Part shown: piece after piece, positions 13,665 through 28,000 of the stretch
Numbering within the stretch: position 1 is the first letter of the stretch
How the letters are laid out: the number at the start of each line of letters is the position of its first letter
Made by a program: the position numbers and the translations under genes
Notes under the pieces: generated by a model
The model's database searches: none
What the model saw: the letters and a program-made list of their open reading frames with translations, nothing else
What the model was told of the DNA's origin: nothing
Source: Branchipolynoe longqiensis
Taxonomy: Eukaryota > Annelida > Polychaeta > Phyllodocida > Polynoidae
Direction of reading: 5' to 3'
Assembly (NCBI GenBank): GCA_030323885.1
Contig: CM059194.1
Location: 23,300,780 to 23,364,779 of the forward strand
Length of the DNA stretch: 64,000 bases

Positions 13665-16600
13665 TAAATAACCTTGCTCAATATACGTATATATTTATTA
13701 TATATAACATAAGCAATTTCACCTCAAATTATCTTTTCAGATTTAACACAAAAGAGTGACAGCCTGAAATTCACATCTATTTTAATTTTGTTTACTATAT
13801 ATTTTTTTAGATGGTAAGGGAGGTGCCATATAGTGTGAGTGGGTGATTGATTGATTGATTGGTGGTTGCTTTATGCCGTGTCGGCAGCATAGGCCATATT
13901 CATGGCGAGAATCAATTATGTGCCAATAGACACTCATTAAATTTGAAAGCTCACAATCATATATTTGTGGTCAAGGGAAACAAATTCCCATAGAAAAATT
14001 CAAGTTTTATTAATAATTGATAGAATCTATTTAGTCAACTATATGGTGGTACAGTCCAGCTGCCCTCAAAAAGACTAAAATGTTTTCCTGTTTTACCTTA
14101 GTAAAAAGGTCATGCATACTGTCTGCAGTGTAGAACTGTTGGCACAGGGCCAACAAATCAATGCAACTTAGTCAAATGTGTTTGAGTGTCAGCGAGGACT
14201 GACACCCAATACATTCAGGGGGGGGGGGGTTCCCCTTGAGCAGAAAAGCCATGAGTGGCCAATACGGCAGCGGCTAAGGACCACTTGGTCCCGCCGACCT
14301 CCAGCATGAGTCTGTGGTGGCTTTCCCACAGATGGTTCAATTTCTTTAAGTTTATTAATGTTTTCATCCCACTCATGTTGCCATTTGGATTTTATGTGGG
14401 TGGCTATTAGTGGTTTCAGATCAGAGTGAGGGATCAGACACGGTTCAAGATCACAGTTCAGGGCCTTCTTTGCAGCCCGATCAGCTCGTTCGTTTCCTTG
14501 TATGCCGCCATGGCCAGGCACCCAGCACAGGTGGATGTCATACCCATCCGTTGTCAGTTGGTTCATTTTATAAATGACCGTTGCTAGAATAGGGTGATTT
14601 ATTTTCAGTCCAGCAACAGCCAGGAGGCAAGAGAACGAATCACTGTATATAACATAGTTAGTGTGGTTGGATACCTCGATACACTCCAACGCAAGAAGGA
14701 GTGCTCGAGCTTCTGCAGTGAAAATCGAGCTCTGATCGGCAAACGTACGCCAAATTTTCCCGTCGGCAGACTGCCGCAGCAGCTACCCAGCTTTGGTCTT
14801 TCAAACCATCAGTGTATATGGAGAGGTGGTCTGCAAACTGGCCTTGAATCTCTGCATGCAGTCCTTGGCACTGGAGTGGATGTGTCCCAGACTTCCTCTG
14901 CTCCGTGAGTCGGAGGATAACCGATGCCTTTCTCAACGACCACGGGGGATGTTCTGGGACATTGGCATCCTCCAACACGTCCAAATCCACGCCCAAGGCC
15001 TCCAAATGAGGTATCATTCGGAGCCTCAGTGGCCGGATGTAATTCGGCATGGCATCATAGCTGGATCTGTCATGTTGCTCGAATAGACAATTGTGTGCAG
15101 GATTCAATGCATTAGTTTTTATCTTGACTACATACTGCATGGCCAGTTTGATTCTTCTGTTGTTAAGTGATGGTTCATTGGCTTCGACGTAGAAGCTCTG
15201 AACCGGTGAGGTGCGGAAGGCCCCAAGGGCCAGGCGCAGTCCCTGGTGGTGGATCGTGTCTAGCAGCCCAATATATGATTTCCTTGCGGAACCGTATACT
15301 ATGCTGCCGTAATCCACTCATGACCGAACCAAGGTTCTGTACACGGAGAGCAGAACATCTCTGTCTGCTCCCCACTCTGAGCTGGACAGCACCCTCAGCA
15401 CTTCTCCCACTCAGTGTGAGTGGGAGAAGTGCATGTCCCCTGGTGAGCACTTTGTGTGAACTAGTCAGGTGACGCTACTTACCGGGCTCGTAGGTGGTTG
15501 CGCACGGCTCCTGGGCCTCATGGACGACGTTAGCCAATGCCATCCCATAAGCAGACAGGATACCAGCGAACCTACACACCAGCGTAAACACAGAGTGATG
15601 ACTGATTAGTGGTTCGTTAAAGGGAAAAGGTATAGGTAGTCGGGAAAACAAACAAACTCGGAATAGTTCTAATTTTTGCTACAGGGTGGTGCATGCTTAG
15701 TACTGAACTTTTCGATGTGGTGGCGTAGAGTGACCTAGATTGGTCATGTGACAGCTGTTGTTGTGAAGATGTCTGGGTGAGTGGAGAGAAGGGAGAGTAA
15801 AACTGAGGTATTTTCAATTTTCTTTAGAGTAGTTCAAACAGGATTTTATATTTGCTTTAATGTAAAATAAATGTCAGTACAATCACATTGCATAATTCAA
15901 TCAGAAACACATAGAAGGAAAACGGTTTTTTGTTGTTGAATGTAAAAAGGGTTTGGACTGTATGGGGTTTGAACCTACAACGCCAAACAACTTCAGATTA
16001 CAAGTTCAACACCCTAATCACTAGACTACAGAGGCCACATGTAGCTGGTTGTCTCAGTTCCGGCTATTTGTGTATAGGACATCATATATACAAGGTGTGT
16101 GTATGTATGTGTATGGGTGTGTGTGTGTGCATGTATGTATGCATGCATGCATGCACATATGTATGTATGTAGGCCTATGACTATTGTATGTATCATATAT
16201 ATATACTAGACTACTAACGAGTGCATATATCAAATGTATGTGCTGTGTGGCCATCATACGGCAACCCTAAAGTCACTGCACGGCCACCGCACGATATTTA
16301 GAACTGTTATATATGCACTAGTATATACGTCAAATATATATACAAGGTATATAAAGGTATACACAAGGTATACACAAGGTATACACAAGGTATACACAAG
16401 GTATATACATGCATGCCATGTATATATGATGTTGTATATACAAAGTATATACAAGGTAATATACATGCATGGATATATTCATACACCTTGTATATATGAC
16501 TTGTATATATGACTTGTATATATACAAATAGCCTGAACTGAGACAACCTGCTCATGTGGCCTCTGAATTCATCATCATCATCATGCTGTCGGTCGTGATG

Positions 16601-18969
16601 CGACAAAGACTGCTTTCATTACTTGACTGCCACTCTCCATTTAGCTCTCCTCTGTGAGAGTGATGTCCATGAGTGGGTCTTAATGTCTCTCAGCTTCAGG
16701 TTTCTCTTGATGGTATCCTTGAACCGGAGACGAGAGCGCACTCTCTTTCTGTAACCAGAAGACAGTTGAGAATAGAGGATCTGCTTTGGTAGCCTGTCTG
16801 ATGACATCCTCATGAGGTGGCCAGTCCACCGGAGATTCTTTTTGATCAGAAGATCTTCCATAGAGGGCAGCCCCGTCCGTTCGAGTATTTCCTTATTTGT
16901 CACTTTGTCCTTCCAGGTTAGCCTGATTATTGAACGCAGATGTCGCATCATGAAGGCATGCAGCTTTTTCACCTGTCGTCTGTACACTTATCAGGCCTCG
17001 GCTCCATATATTAGGGTGGAAAGCACAATTGCACGGTAGATCTTGCCTTTAACCCGCATGGACACATGGTGGTTGTTCCAGAGTCTCTGGCGTAATCGGC
17101 CGAAAGATGCACTAGCCTTGGCCATCCTCCTCTGTATTTCAGCATCAATGTGTCCATCACTTAATATAGTGCTTCCGAGGTAGGTGAATTCCGGAACAGA
17201 GTTCAGCGTGTTTCCGTCAACCATGATATCCTCCTCTCGGGTTCTTGTAGAGTTGGGTTGGTACAGCACCTCGGTCTTTTTTATGTTAATCTTCAGGCCA
17301 AACTTCTTTGATGCGTCGGAGAAAGCGTCTATTTTCTGGATCTCTTCAGCAGAGTGTGCAACCAGTGCACTGTCATCTGCGAATAGCAGCTCTCTCACCA
17401 GTATCTGAGTAGTCTTGGTTTTCGCTCTGAAGTGTGCAACATTAAATAGGTCAGAGCTCTGTCTGGACTGTATATAGATGCCATCCCCCATTTCTCGGAA
17501 AGCCTCGACGAGCATTGCTGATAGGAAGATGGAGAAGAGCGTGGGGGCCAGTACACAACCTTGCTTGACCCTATTGGTAACCCCGAATGATTCCGAGACT
17601 TCCCCTCCAACACTAATGTTCGCCATCATTCCTGTATGTAGAGCCTCGATCATAGTTGTGAACTTCTCTGGGCATCCATACTTCCTCAGTAGCTGCCATA
17701 GCCCGGTCCTCTGGACTGTATCAAACGCCTTAGTGAAATCGACAAATACCATGTACAGTGGTCGGTCCTGCTCAATGCACTTTTCTTGTAGCTGTCGGAG
17801 ACAAAATATCATATCCACGGTGCTCCGGTTACCTCTGAAGCCACACTGTGACTCCGGAACTACATCAGGTGTTATGTGAATAGATAGTCTGTTGAGGAGG
17901 AGCCTCATGTGGCCTCTGTGTTACATTGCATAATTCAATCAGAAACACATGTAGAAGGAAACATCTTTTTGTTGTTGAATGTAAAAAGTAGTCGACTGTA
18001 TGGGGTTTGAACCCACAAGACTAACAACTTCAGAGTCCACATATAATTACTGGTCTCGGTTCAGGCTATTGCCATATACATAGTGTCTACGCATACCGTA
18101 TGTGAGCAGTACGCATATCCTTGGTGGTCTAAACGTATGTGAGGCTGCACATGCATGTGTTTTGCGCGCATCCGTTTGAAATTTGTCAGTTACACTGTGT
18201 ATAAAAGGAAAACGTTTTTTTTTGTTATTGAATGTAAAAAGTAGTGAACCATATGGAGTGAGATATGTGCATTTGAAAGTTTTTGACTTTCAGATCTTTA
18301 GTATTAGCTAATGCAGCAGCCGTTCCATGCTGGCCAGATCAACCGGGCCTGAGCATTAATAGTTTAATGGGATCCACTGCAAATGCACCGATTCCCGGTT
18401 TTAATGCTATGATGGCAGCAGCCATTCTGGTTTTGCCTATGCATTATCGTTTGGACAGGATCCATCGCAAACACACCGGGTTCTGCGCTTAATGCTATGA
18501 TGGCAGCAGCCATATTCTACGATCGAGGCGACTGTTCTGGTCATGCATTATCAGTTGGACGGGATCCATTGCAAATGCACCGGGTTCTGGGCTTAACACT
18601 ATGACGGCAGCAGCCGTTTCGCAGTGTATGCGCCGGCGGACGACTCGGGAGTGTAGAAACTGATATGGTGCTATGACCCCAGGCCGTCCTCCGACGCATA
18701 CGCTGTGGAACGGTGCATTTGCGATGAATCCTGTCCAAATGATAACACATAGGCATGACCAGAATGGCTTCTGCCATCATAGCATTAAACCCAGAAACCT
18801 GTGCAATTGCGGCAGATCCAGTCAAACCATTAATGCTCGAGTCCAGCTGAATCATAGAATGTGCAGTTTGTCATAGGTGAGTGTAGAAACTGATATGGTT
18901 CTATTACCACGGCCCTATATATATATTTGTACTGGCAGATCAATATATATATATATATATTTTATGGTC

Positions 18970-19004
<35 letters not shown>

Positions 19005-22000
19005 TATATATATAGTATAGTTATACGAATCTTACCTGGGTATAGATGATGGATAACTGTTGTTTTCCCGAGGTAGAAGCCTCGGGTAGACGTGGGCTAG
19101 GGAGAAGGAAGCACGTGAGGTACCAGCAATTTTAACCTACTTATTCAGGATAAAAATGATCTTTCAATACAATGGATACTATGATTTTCCCGTAATGGTA
19201 CACTAACGGGATAGACGTGGTAGGGTGTGGTGGGCGGGCCCTAGCCCATGTCTACCCTTGGGAAAACAACAGTTATCCATCATCTATACCCAGGTAAGAT
19301 TCGTATAACTATACTATTTTACCTCGGTATACAGCCTCAGGCTAGCCTCAGGCTAGGGAGACTTTTACATAATTCATTTTTATCCTTAATATCATCCATT
19401 CTTATTATAATATTCAACGTTTTTGTTCTCACCTATTCTTGTTAGTTGGCGAGCAGGCGCTTCGCAATGCCGGTAGGCTTTTCTAGTCGCTTGTTGTAAT
19501 GTTTTGCAAACGACTTAGCCGTCTCCCAGCTTGCATGCGCTAGTATTCTTTTCACAGAAATACCTAGCAACCGTGCCTTGGAGACCATGGCACCTCTAGT
19601 TGAGTGGGAAGAGTATTTGCCCGTATCCACTCCAGCCAATTTCAACACCGTAATTGTCCATCTGGCAAGGGTGTCTCGTGAAATTGCCTTATGTGGCTTT
19701 ATAAAGCTCACTAATAGTTGTTGTGATGCACGTAAATCCTTTGTCTTAGATATATAAGCCCGTATGGCTGACACAACACATAATTTCCAATCATTCGGAA
19801 AGCAGTCTAAGTGAACCGTAGATAAAGGGTCACCTAACGTGTACGATTTGAGCAATTGTGCTAAATCAACCGTAGCTTGTTTCTTGTCTATTTCTAATCC
19901 AGTTAAGGATAAAGCAACAATCGTCTGTCCTCTGTGTCCAGTTACTAACAATAACAGGACGGCGACCTTAAAACCTAATTGTTTTATATCTAACCACGAG
20001 TTGTGAGGCCAAGCCTGAAACAACTTAAATACTATAGACACATCCCAAAACCGACTATACTTTGGTTTTGGAGGATTCCTTTGATAAATTGAACGAAGTA
20101 GATAACAAAGAACATAATGTTTTCCAACTGTTTCGCCATCAATTCTAGGTAATATGATTGATAACGCACATCTTGCCGCATTGATCGACCCAAAGGATAG
20201 TCCTTCATCCTCTAGAGAACGAAGAAAACGAGCTACTTGTGAAATTGTTGGATTTGTTGGCTTGACTTTCATTAACAAACAATGTACACCCCATTTCTTT
20301 AAATAGGATGTGTACATTTTGACAGTTCCTGGCCTCCAGGCATCAGATACTATCCTATTCTCAGTAATTTTGTCCAATCCAAATTGCTGCAGCTGTTTCC
20401 TTAGAAAAGGAATGCCAATAGGGGCGTCGTTGACACGTCGCCGTGAACCACTAGCGGTCCGTGGTGTGTCAGATTCCCGAGTGTTCTTTTGCCAGTTGTG
20501 AAACTGCTGGCAGCCAAGGTTGCGTGTCCCAATCGGGCACCACCAGTATAGCATGTGTCCTTTCCAAACCGATTTTCCTGACAACTCGGCTGATAATGCT
20601 AAACGGTGGGAAAATATAAAAATAATTATTTTCCCAGGTAATAGCAAATGCATCTACTTTCCAAGCCTCCGGTTCAGGATGCCAAGAAACATAACAAGGT
20701 AATTTGTTATTATTTCGTGATGCAAACAAGTCAACTTTAGGTGTACCCCATTTTTCACAAATGAAGTTAAACAAAGGTGTAGAGAGAGACCATTCTAAAT
20801 GGTCATGGAAATTTCTACTTTTATGGTCTGCAAGTGTATTTTGTGACCCTGGAATATGCGCTACAGTCAGCCAGACTTGTTGAGCCTGTGCCCAGTTCCA
20901 AATCAGTTTAGACAACTGATTGCAAGGCTTTGATTTGGTTCCACCCATGTTACGAATATATGCCATGGCAGTAGTATTATCAGTTAGTATTCTAACTTGT
21001 GATTTATGTATCTTTACTAAACTACATAAGCCCAGATAAATAGCACGCAATTCTAGCGCATTAATATGGTCTGATTTTTCATCATCAAGCCATCTACCTC
21101 CTGTTGTTACCCCATCTCGATGAGCTCCCCAACCTTCTAACGAAGCATCAGTAGTAATTACCGTATTAGGTTCCGCCATGCGGATTGGATTTGGTGAACT
21201 TGCTATGTGTTGCATCCACCATGCAATATCCTGTAGCCCTTCTTGCGAAATAAACATCTTTCGCTCAAAATTCCCTTTAGTTCGTGTTAGCGCTAAATTT
21301 TTATCTATTTCTAGAGATTTAATATGAGCCTTCCCGTATAGAATAGCGGGTGCATACGATATCATTATCCCAATAAGGACTGCCACGTGTCTAATTTTAG
21401 GTTTTGGTAACTTAATAAGCTGAGTCGCTGTATTCATAAACTTAATTAGTTTTTGTTCTGTTATCGACACTGTAAGAGACTGTGTATCCAGAATAAACCC
21501 TAAACATTTGAGTTGTTTTGTTGGTTTAAACACTGACTTTTGTGGATGTACATAAAACCCCAATTTCGTAAGTAATGCACATAAATCCAAAACTGCATTC
21601 ACACAATCAATTTGTGTTGATGCTATAATAAAGGAATCATCTATGTATGGAAACATTATATGACCCTTCCGCGCCATTACTGAGAAAACAGGTTTAAGCA
21701 GTTTCGTGAATAAACGAGGGGCACAAGCTAACCCATTCGGCATGCAGGTAAACTCATAGAGTTGGTTATCCCAAAGAAACCGAAGAAATTTCCGGTGTTT
21801 TTCCCTTATGGGAAGCGTATAATATGCATCTTGTAAATCAACACTAGCCATCCACGCATCTGGCGTAATCAGATCTCGTGCCGTATCTAGCGAGAACATT
21901 TTAAAATGTCGATATTCAACCATTTTATTAAGGATTGTTAAATCCAGGATCATTCGAACCTCGCCATTAGGCTTTGGTCTCGAGAAGATGTTTGAAATAA

Positions 22001-25000
22001 ACTCTCCTGAACAGTATGTCACTTTTTGTATAATTCCTTTCTCAAAGAATTTTTGTACCTGTTTAGTTAGTGCCTCTCGTTCAACCGGTCCAATGTTATA
22101 AGGAAAAGGTATCCTGCCTTGTACCGGAATTTGTGTGAAGGGAATGTGAACACCCCTAACTATTTGTAAAATTTTTTGGTCACTAGTAATTTTGTGCCAC
22201 TCAGAAATATGATTATTAATATTACCAGCCACAAAGTTGCTTACAGTTTGTGTGGTTTTAGAGGCTGGAAGGACTTGCAACGTCTGTGTTTCAACCTCTA
22301 CTTGGACCCGCCCCTGGGAAAGGGTCTCGGCGAGTTGACGCCTCGGCCTAGTGGCCGTGCGGTGTTGTCGGTCCAGCCTGAGCGAGCGCCCCGGCCCCGA
22401 AAAGCTTGACCGAAGTTTGAGCCCGGTCTGGTTCCCCTGGTGAACCGCCGTGGACGAAAATCCCCTCGTGACCTTTTGAAACGAGGAGTTTCCTGTTTCT
22501 TCTTACCATCCATGTTTTTGCCACTCTTGGTTGCAGTTTCTACCTCTTTATAGAGGTATTGTAGTTGACCGCCAAACATTTTCGTGTTATCTAAAGGTTT
22601 CCCTTTAATCGGCTCTGGAGCGAGAAAGAGCGGAAACTCTTTCCCATCATTATCCGTAATCTTCTTTGAGCGAGCCACTTCTTTGCCAGCATCTGTGCAA
22701 ACCGACTTGAAGACATTTTCATATCTTCGATACGACAGGTAATTACCTGCCGCCACCAACAATGCAATTCCTTTGTCCATCGTCTTAGCCAAAGACGAGA
22801 ACTTATTTACCCTTTGCATTCTATTTGCCACAGGAGCAATAGCCGTTAGGGTACCAAGCACCGCCTTATGCACTGTGTGCAACACACCCTCAAATCTCTT
22901 ACGGTCATCGGTCATATTGACATCTCGATCCATCTCCTTAATGATGGAGTTGGGAACACCTTTAATGCCTGTTAACTCATCTGCTAACTTGGAAATAATC
23001 TCCGCCGGCTTAAACGTGCGGAAATGGCCATTAATGTTCTCATGCATAAGCGTAGTGGTTTTCACACGCTTAGCCCATGGCTTCTCCACTTTCTTAGCCA
23101 CTTTGCCACCAATGGCAGCATAGACACCTTCATATTGCGTGTCTGAGTCCGATTCCGTGGAAGTGGAATCTGTGGACGAATTGGAAGAAGAAGAATCTTT
23201 CCTCTTCTTCTTCTTCTTGGACTTGGTCTTCCGCTTTTTGCGAAGTCCAGTCTTCCCCCGTTCCTTGGTGAAATCATCACCAGAAGAAACGATATGTTTC
23301 TTCTTCCTCCGTTTAGGAGAAGGAGGAGGAGCCTTAAGCTCCATCGCTGAGTCTGTCTCCGAGAAATCCTCAAAAGAAGACTCCTCTTGGACACTCGGCA
23401 TTCGCCGTTTACGAGACACCGGTGGTTTGAGAGCCATAATATGACTCCATCGCCGCAAACCGCGTCTCCCAATTTTGAGCCGCGGCGCCGTCAGGCACTA
23501 TGTCCTCCTCGGAGAGAATATGCGCCCCGGGCTGTGTCGAAGGCCCTGCCGACAACACAGGTGAGGAGTCGTACTCCTCGTCCAATCCACTCGGAACATG
23601 CCCCTCGGCTGCTGCTGCACCGCGCTTACTCCGCTTCGTGGCCATCGGGAACTGAAACAAAGATTTTTGGTCAGTCCCGGTATATATATATGTCACAATA
23701 TGGTTGTTTCAAACTCATTTGGACATCTAGTGGTGTTAGAGAACGTGTTTATACCGTTATAACACAGGCGTAATAAGCTAAATTTGTGCGTGGGTTGTGG
23801 GTCAAGCCCAAACCTTACGCGGGGTCGGGACCAGTGTACCGGCCCGCCCATCCCTCTGTTCCGCACACTTCTCCCACCTGTGACTACTACGTCAACAAGT
23901 TGGAGAAAATGCTACGAAACTCGGAGAAACGCCTGAAAAAGTTTGTGGGGAGTCTATAAAAGAAACCCAGGAGCATCTCCAACATTACTCTCTATTAGAG
24001 TACGAGAGAATTTCCACAGGAGACGACACATCTCTACCCATAATCACACGGTGACTCGGGTGTTGACAGAACCGCTAATGATCGGTTTCAATCCTTCGAG
24101 AAGGAATTCTATCCTTGGTTTTTTATAACCAAATAACTCGTCCAAAATGGACCAAAGAAAGTCTAAACTTTCCATAATGATGCTCTAATGCATCATGATT
24201 AAGCTAACCACAGTTTTTATGATACTTACTGCGTATTAGCTTGTATGTAGACTAAATTTGCCGGAGCAACCCAACGACACGTATTCCAGTCGTGAGTTGT
24301 ATATGCTAATTGCTGGTACCTCACATGCTTCCTTCTCCCTAGCCTGAGGCTAGCCTGAGGCTGTATACCGAGGTAAAATATATATATATATATACAAACA
24401 TACCATGTATAGACGTCGTATATATATGACATATATACTATTACTAGTGCATGTATCAAATGTATTTACTGCGTGGGCATCGTATGATGCCCTTGCAATG
24501 CATACATTTGATAAATGACCAGTATATACATCTTACATATGATATACACATGGTATATATATACACACACACATACACAATTTGCCTTGTATATATGACG
24601 TCGTATTTACAAATAGCCTGAACTGAGCCAATGTGTGGTCTCTTTGGCCTAGTGGTTAAGGTGTTGAACTTGTAATCTGAAGTTCTTTGGTGTTGTGGGT
24701 TCAAACCCCATGTAATTTACTGCTTTTTACATTCAACAAAAAAAACACGTTTTCCTTCTATATGTGTTTCTGATTGAATTATGCAATGTACATAGATACA
24801 TAAATAAATAAATAAATACGCGCGCACACACCCACACACTCACTCACGCTCACACATCTTGTGTATATGACGTCATATACACAAATAGCCTGAACTGAGA
24901 CAGCCAATTATATGTATAGGCCATATTCACGGCGAGAAGTTATATTCTGTGGCATTACTATTCAATCATTGCTTTCACAGTTTCATCAAAAGACACCAAA

Positions 25001-28000
25001 CAGCAAAGCTAGAACTCCTAGAAGCTAACGATAATGTAACTGTGAGGGCTATCAGGTCATGGTGCCAGCGGCCTGATTTCCCAGTGGGGCAGCACTATAA
25101 AAGTCACCATGAGTGCGCACTATCACAAGTCGGTACCCGTCCTGATATGACCTTAGTTGTTGCTAGGACATAAAACAACAACAAACAAACCTGTGAATGA
25201 AGACTGTCTTCATGCCGAGTGCGCGCGCAATGGCGCATGCGTGTTGACCACCAGCACCCCCGAAACACGCGAGAACATGGCGTGACGTGTCGTAGCCCTT
25301 CGCCTGAAGGACACAATTTTTTTATAAATATGAGTCAGGATCACGAAAAGAGCCCAATTGGGGGAAGTTGTCGGTGTCGATTATTGGATGTCGGCGTTGA
25401 TCGGCATACTTATAGTTTAGCATTGACAGAGGTGTTGCAAAGTCCTTAAATTTATCCTGAATGTAAAGGTCGAGAAAATACAACAACCTTATTTGTTTCT
25501 ATGATAATTTAATATAAAACAAAGAAATGCACGACACTTTAAGAATTGTGACACCGACATCTGTTAAAGTTGTCGGCGTTGATCATTGGATGTCGGCATC
25601 GATCGGCATACTTATAGTTTAGCATTGACAGAGGTGTTGCAAAGTCCTTAAATTTATCCTGAATGTAAAGGTAGAGAAAATACAACAACCTTATTTGTTT
25701 TTAGGATAATTTAATATAAAACAAAGGAATGCACTACACTTTAAGAATTGCGACGCCGACATCTTAAATAAACCACCAATTGGCCCATTTTCGTAAGGCG
25801 GACTCATATATATATTTTTTTAATTGATGGTTAGGCCTACAGGACAGAAGTCAGTCAAGCGAAGCGGAACCGATGTTGTGCAGAGTGAACAATAAACAAT
25901 TTGTTTCCATATATCTCTTTTGTCAGTGCCGTAGCACTGGTCTTCTGGCTGTAAGTGTTACAAGTATACAGTAAAACCTCTCTAAATCGACCGACCATGA
26001 GACCGACTTTAAATGGTCCATTTAGAGAGGTGGTCGGTTTATGGAGTTTTTCATTTCGTTACAATGGTATTGTATTGGCGATCGTTTGGGACCCAAATAA
26101 AGCGATCGATATAAGGGAGTGGTCGATCTGTGGAGGTGGACGGTTAGAGAGGTTTTACTGTATAGGTATTTACACTTTTTTTTGTACATGGTTTATATAG
26201 TAAATTGAAGTGTGAAGTAAATTCTGAAATTAAAGTGTACACAATGCAATAAGTAATGAGTATGCATAACGGGTGTTGGGTTTCGTATCAGGAATGACTT
26301 TGTTTCACAAATATATTACGTCATGTTGGTGGTTTCCTTATTTATAGTCACACAATAAATTATATAGTAATTCAATTCAATTCTTTATTTCAGACTCAGG
26401 ATTATGGTAGTTACATAATTTGGTCCATAGTAGGTAGATATAAAAATTAATGTGAATAGGATATAAGTAATAGTATGAATACTACCATACTAACCAATTT
26501 CAAAATGTTGGTCTACATACAGTAGTTTGTACTAATTCCTCCATATGGCAGACGTAAATCTGAGATCACTCTCTTCTAGTTTTACAAGTCTCTGTATTAT
26601 AACATTTTCTGACTTGTCAAGTCTAGTAATAAATTTGAATATTAGGTTCCTGATAACAGCCTGGAAGGCTGGCACATCAAGTTTGGCAAACAGCTGACTA
26701 GCACTGTGATACCTAGGTAGCCGGAGTAATAACCTCATAATGTCATCATATGCTACATTCAGTTTTCTAATGCTATACATTCTATAGTTCCACCAAATCT
26801 GGGCAGTATACAAGGGAGTACAGAAAGTTCTAAATAAATTTACCTTGACATCAGCTGTACACATATGAAATTTCCTGATGAGCATATTTCCCTGAGCATA
26901 TAACTTGCGACACTGTCTATTAATATCCCTGTCATCTCTAAAGTCATCAGTCATAAAGTGTCCTAAGTACTTGACTTCAGTAGAGATTGACAGGGGAGCA
27001 CCAGTTAACATAAAATCAGGAAACACAGTATCCTTGTCATATTTTGTTTGAATGATCATTACCATACTTTAAATAGCATTGTATTTGATATCAGCTTCTA
27101 TGCCATATTCAGAGCATATATTAAGTAGCATTTGCAGTCCACTACTATATGGTGAGAATATTACCAAGTAATATTAGTAGTATTATTAGAATATTACGTA
27201 ATGTAGCACTGACTTCTCACTGTGTCTCAGTCAAAGAGCCACAGAGGTAGGCGTGGATAGATAGGGTGATTGCACCAGGGAGCCTAGGTAATGTAATGAT
27301 TAGCACACTAGCCTGGGAATGGCAAGAGGTTTGGGTTTGAACCCTGCTTTAGGCGAAATATTTCCCAGTATCATCGCTCCCATGACACTGGTCTCTGTGA
27401 CCTGGATCCTATACAAGCTATGCATTGTATGATTGTTGAAGCTACCCTGTGTATGTACATGTAAGCCGGAATGTATGTAATTGTAAGCATTAAACAACTT
27501 ATGGACACTGTTTGCTAAAAGAGCATACAACTGTAGTAAAATCAACAGTAAAAGACTCTTCAACTTAAAAATGGAAAATGAATTTTTGGTCAAAACCAGT
27601 TCCCCTAAAGAATTTAATAATGCGTTGCGGGTGGAATCAGAATGACTCCATCATATTTCCTCATTTTCAAAAACATCACCTCTTCCTGGTTGTAGGTGAG
27701 GACATCTCACCAAAAACCATGCAGGCCATTGCTTTGATGCTGATTAATGATGTATTCTGATGAATAAAGATATTTACTATAATAAAACCAAAAGAAAATT
27801 GCATCGCTCTTTTATTTGTGAGAACTTGTTGTGCTTGAATATCCTACTCGACTGCGTTCTTTCCTGTGTTTAAATTTGTTATTCTGCGCAGGTGAGCGGA
27901 GCAAAAAAAAACAAACCCAAATACCACCTTCCCAGTATTGTTGTTGTTTTTTTTTGGTCCATTAGTTGTTTAAGCAGGGGAAATTTCAGTCATAGACGAC

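Larger units (their letters stand above)
19012..24377 (-). mobile_element. DIRS retrotransposon, copy 1 (near full-length)
   Basis: In gene order it carries gag, RT-RNase H-methyltransferase-like and tyrosine recombinase frames, all on the minus strand. Terminal inverted repeats pair 19097-19131 with 24308-24342 (CTAGGGAGAAGGAAGC type). An internal complementary region (19239-19365) is complementary to the left terminus (19012-19103) and then to the right terminus, as in DIRS-1. There are no LTRs and no target duplication, and both ends sit in TA runs. Such elements integrate via a circular intermediate using the recombinase. The element lies in the OPLAH intron between exons L and M. Confidence 0.95.

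Noticed and set aside
22298..22500. Possible chromatin or RNA-binding host protein with RG repeats
   Set aside because: It is collinear with the gag of the second DIRS copy and sits between DIRS termini, so it belongs to the retrotransposon.
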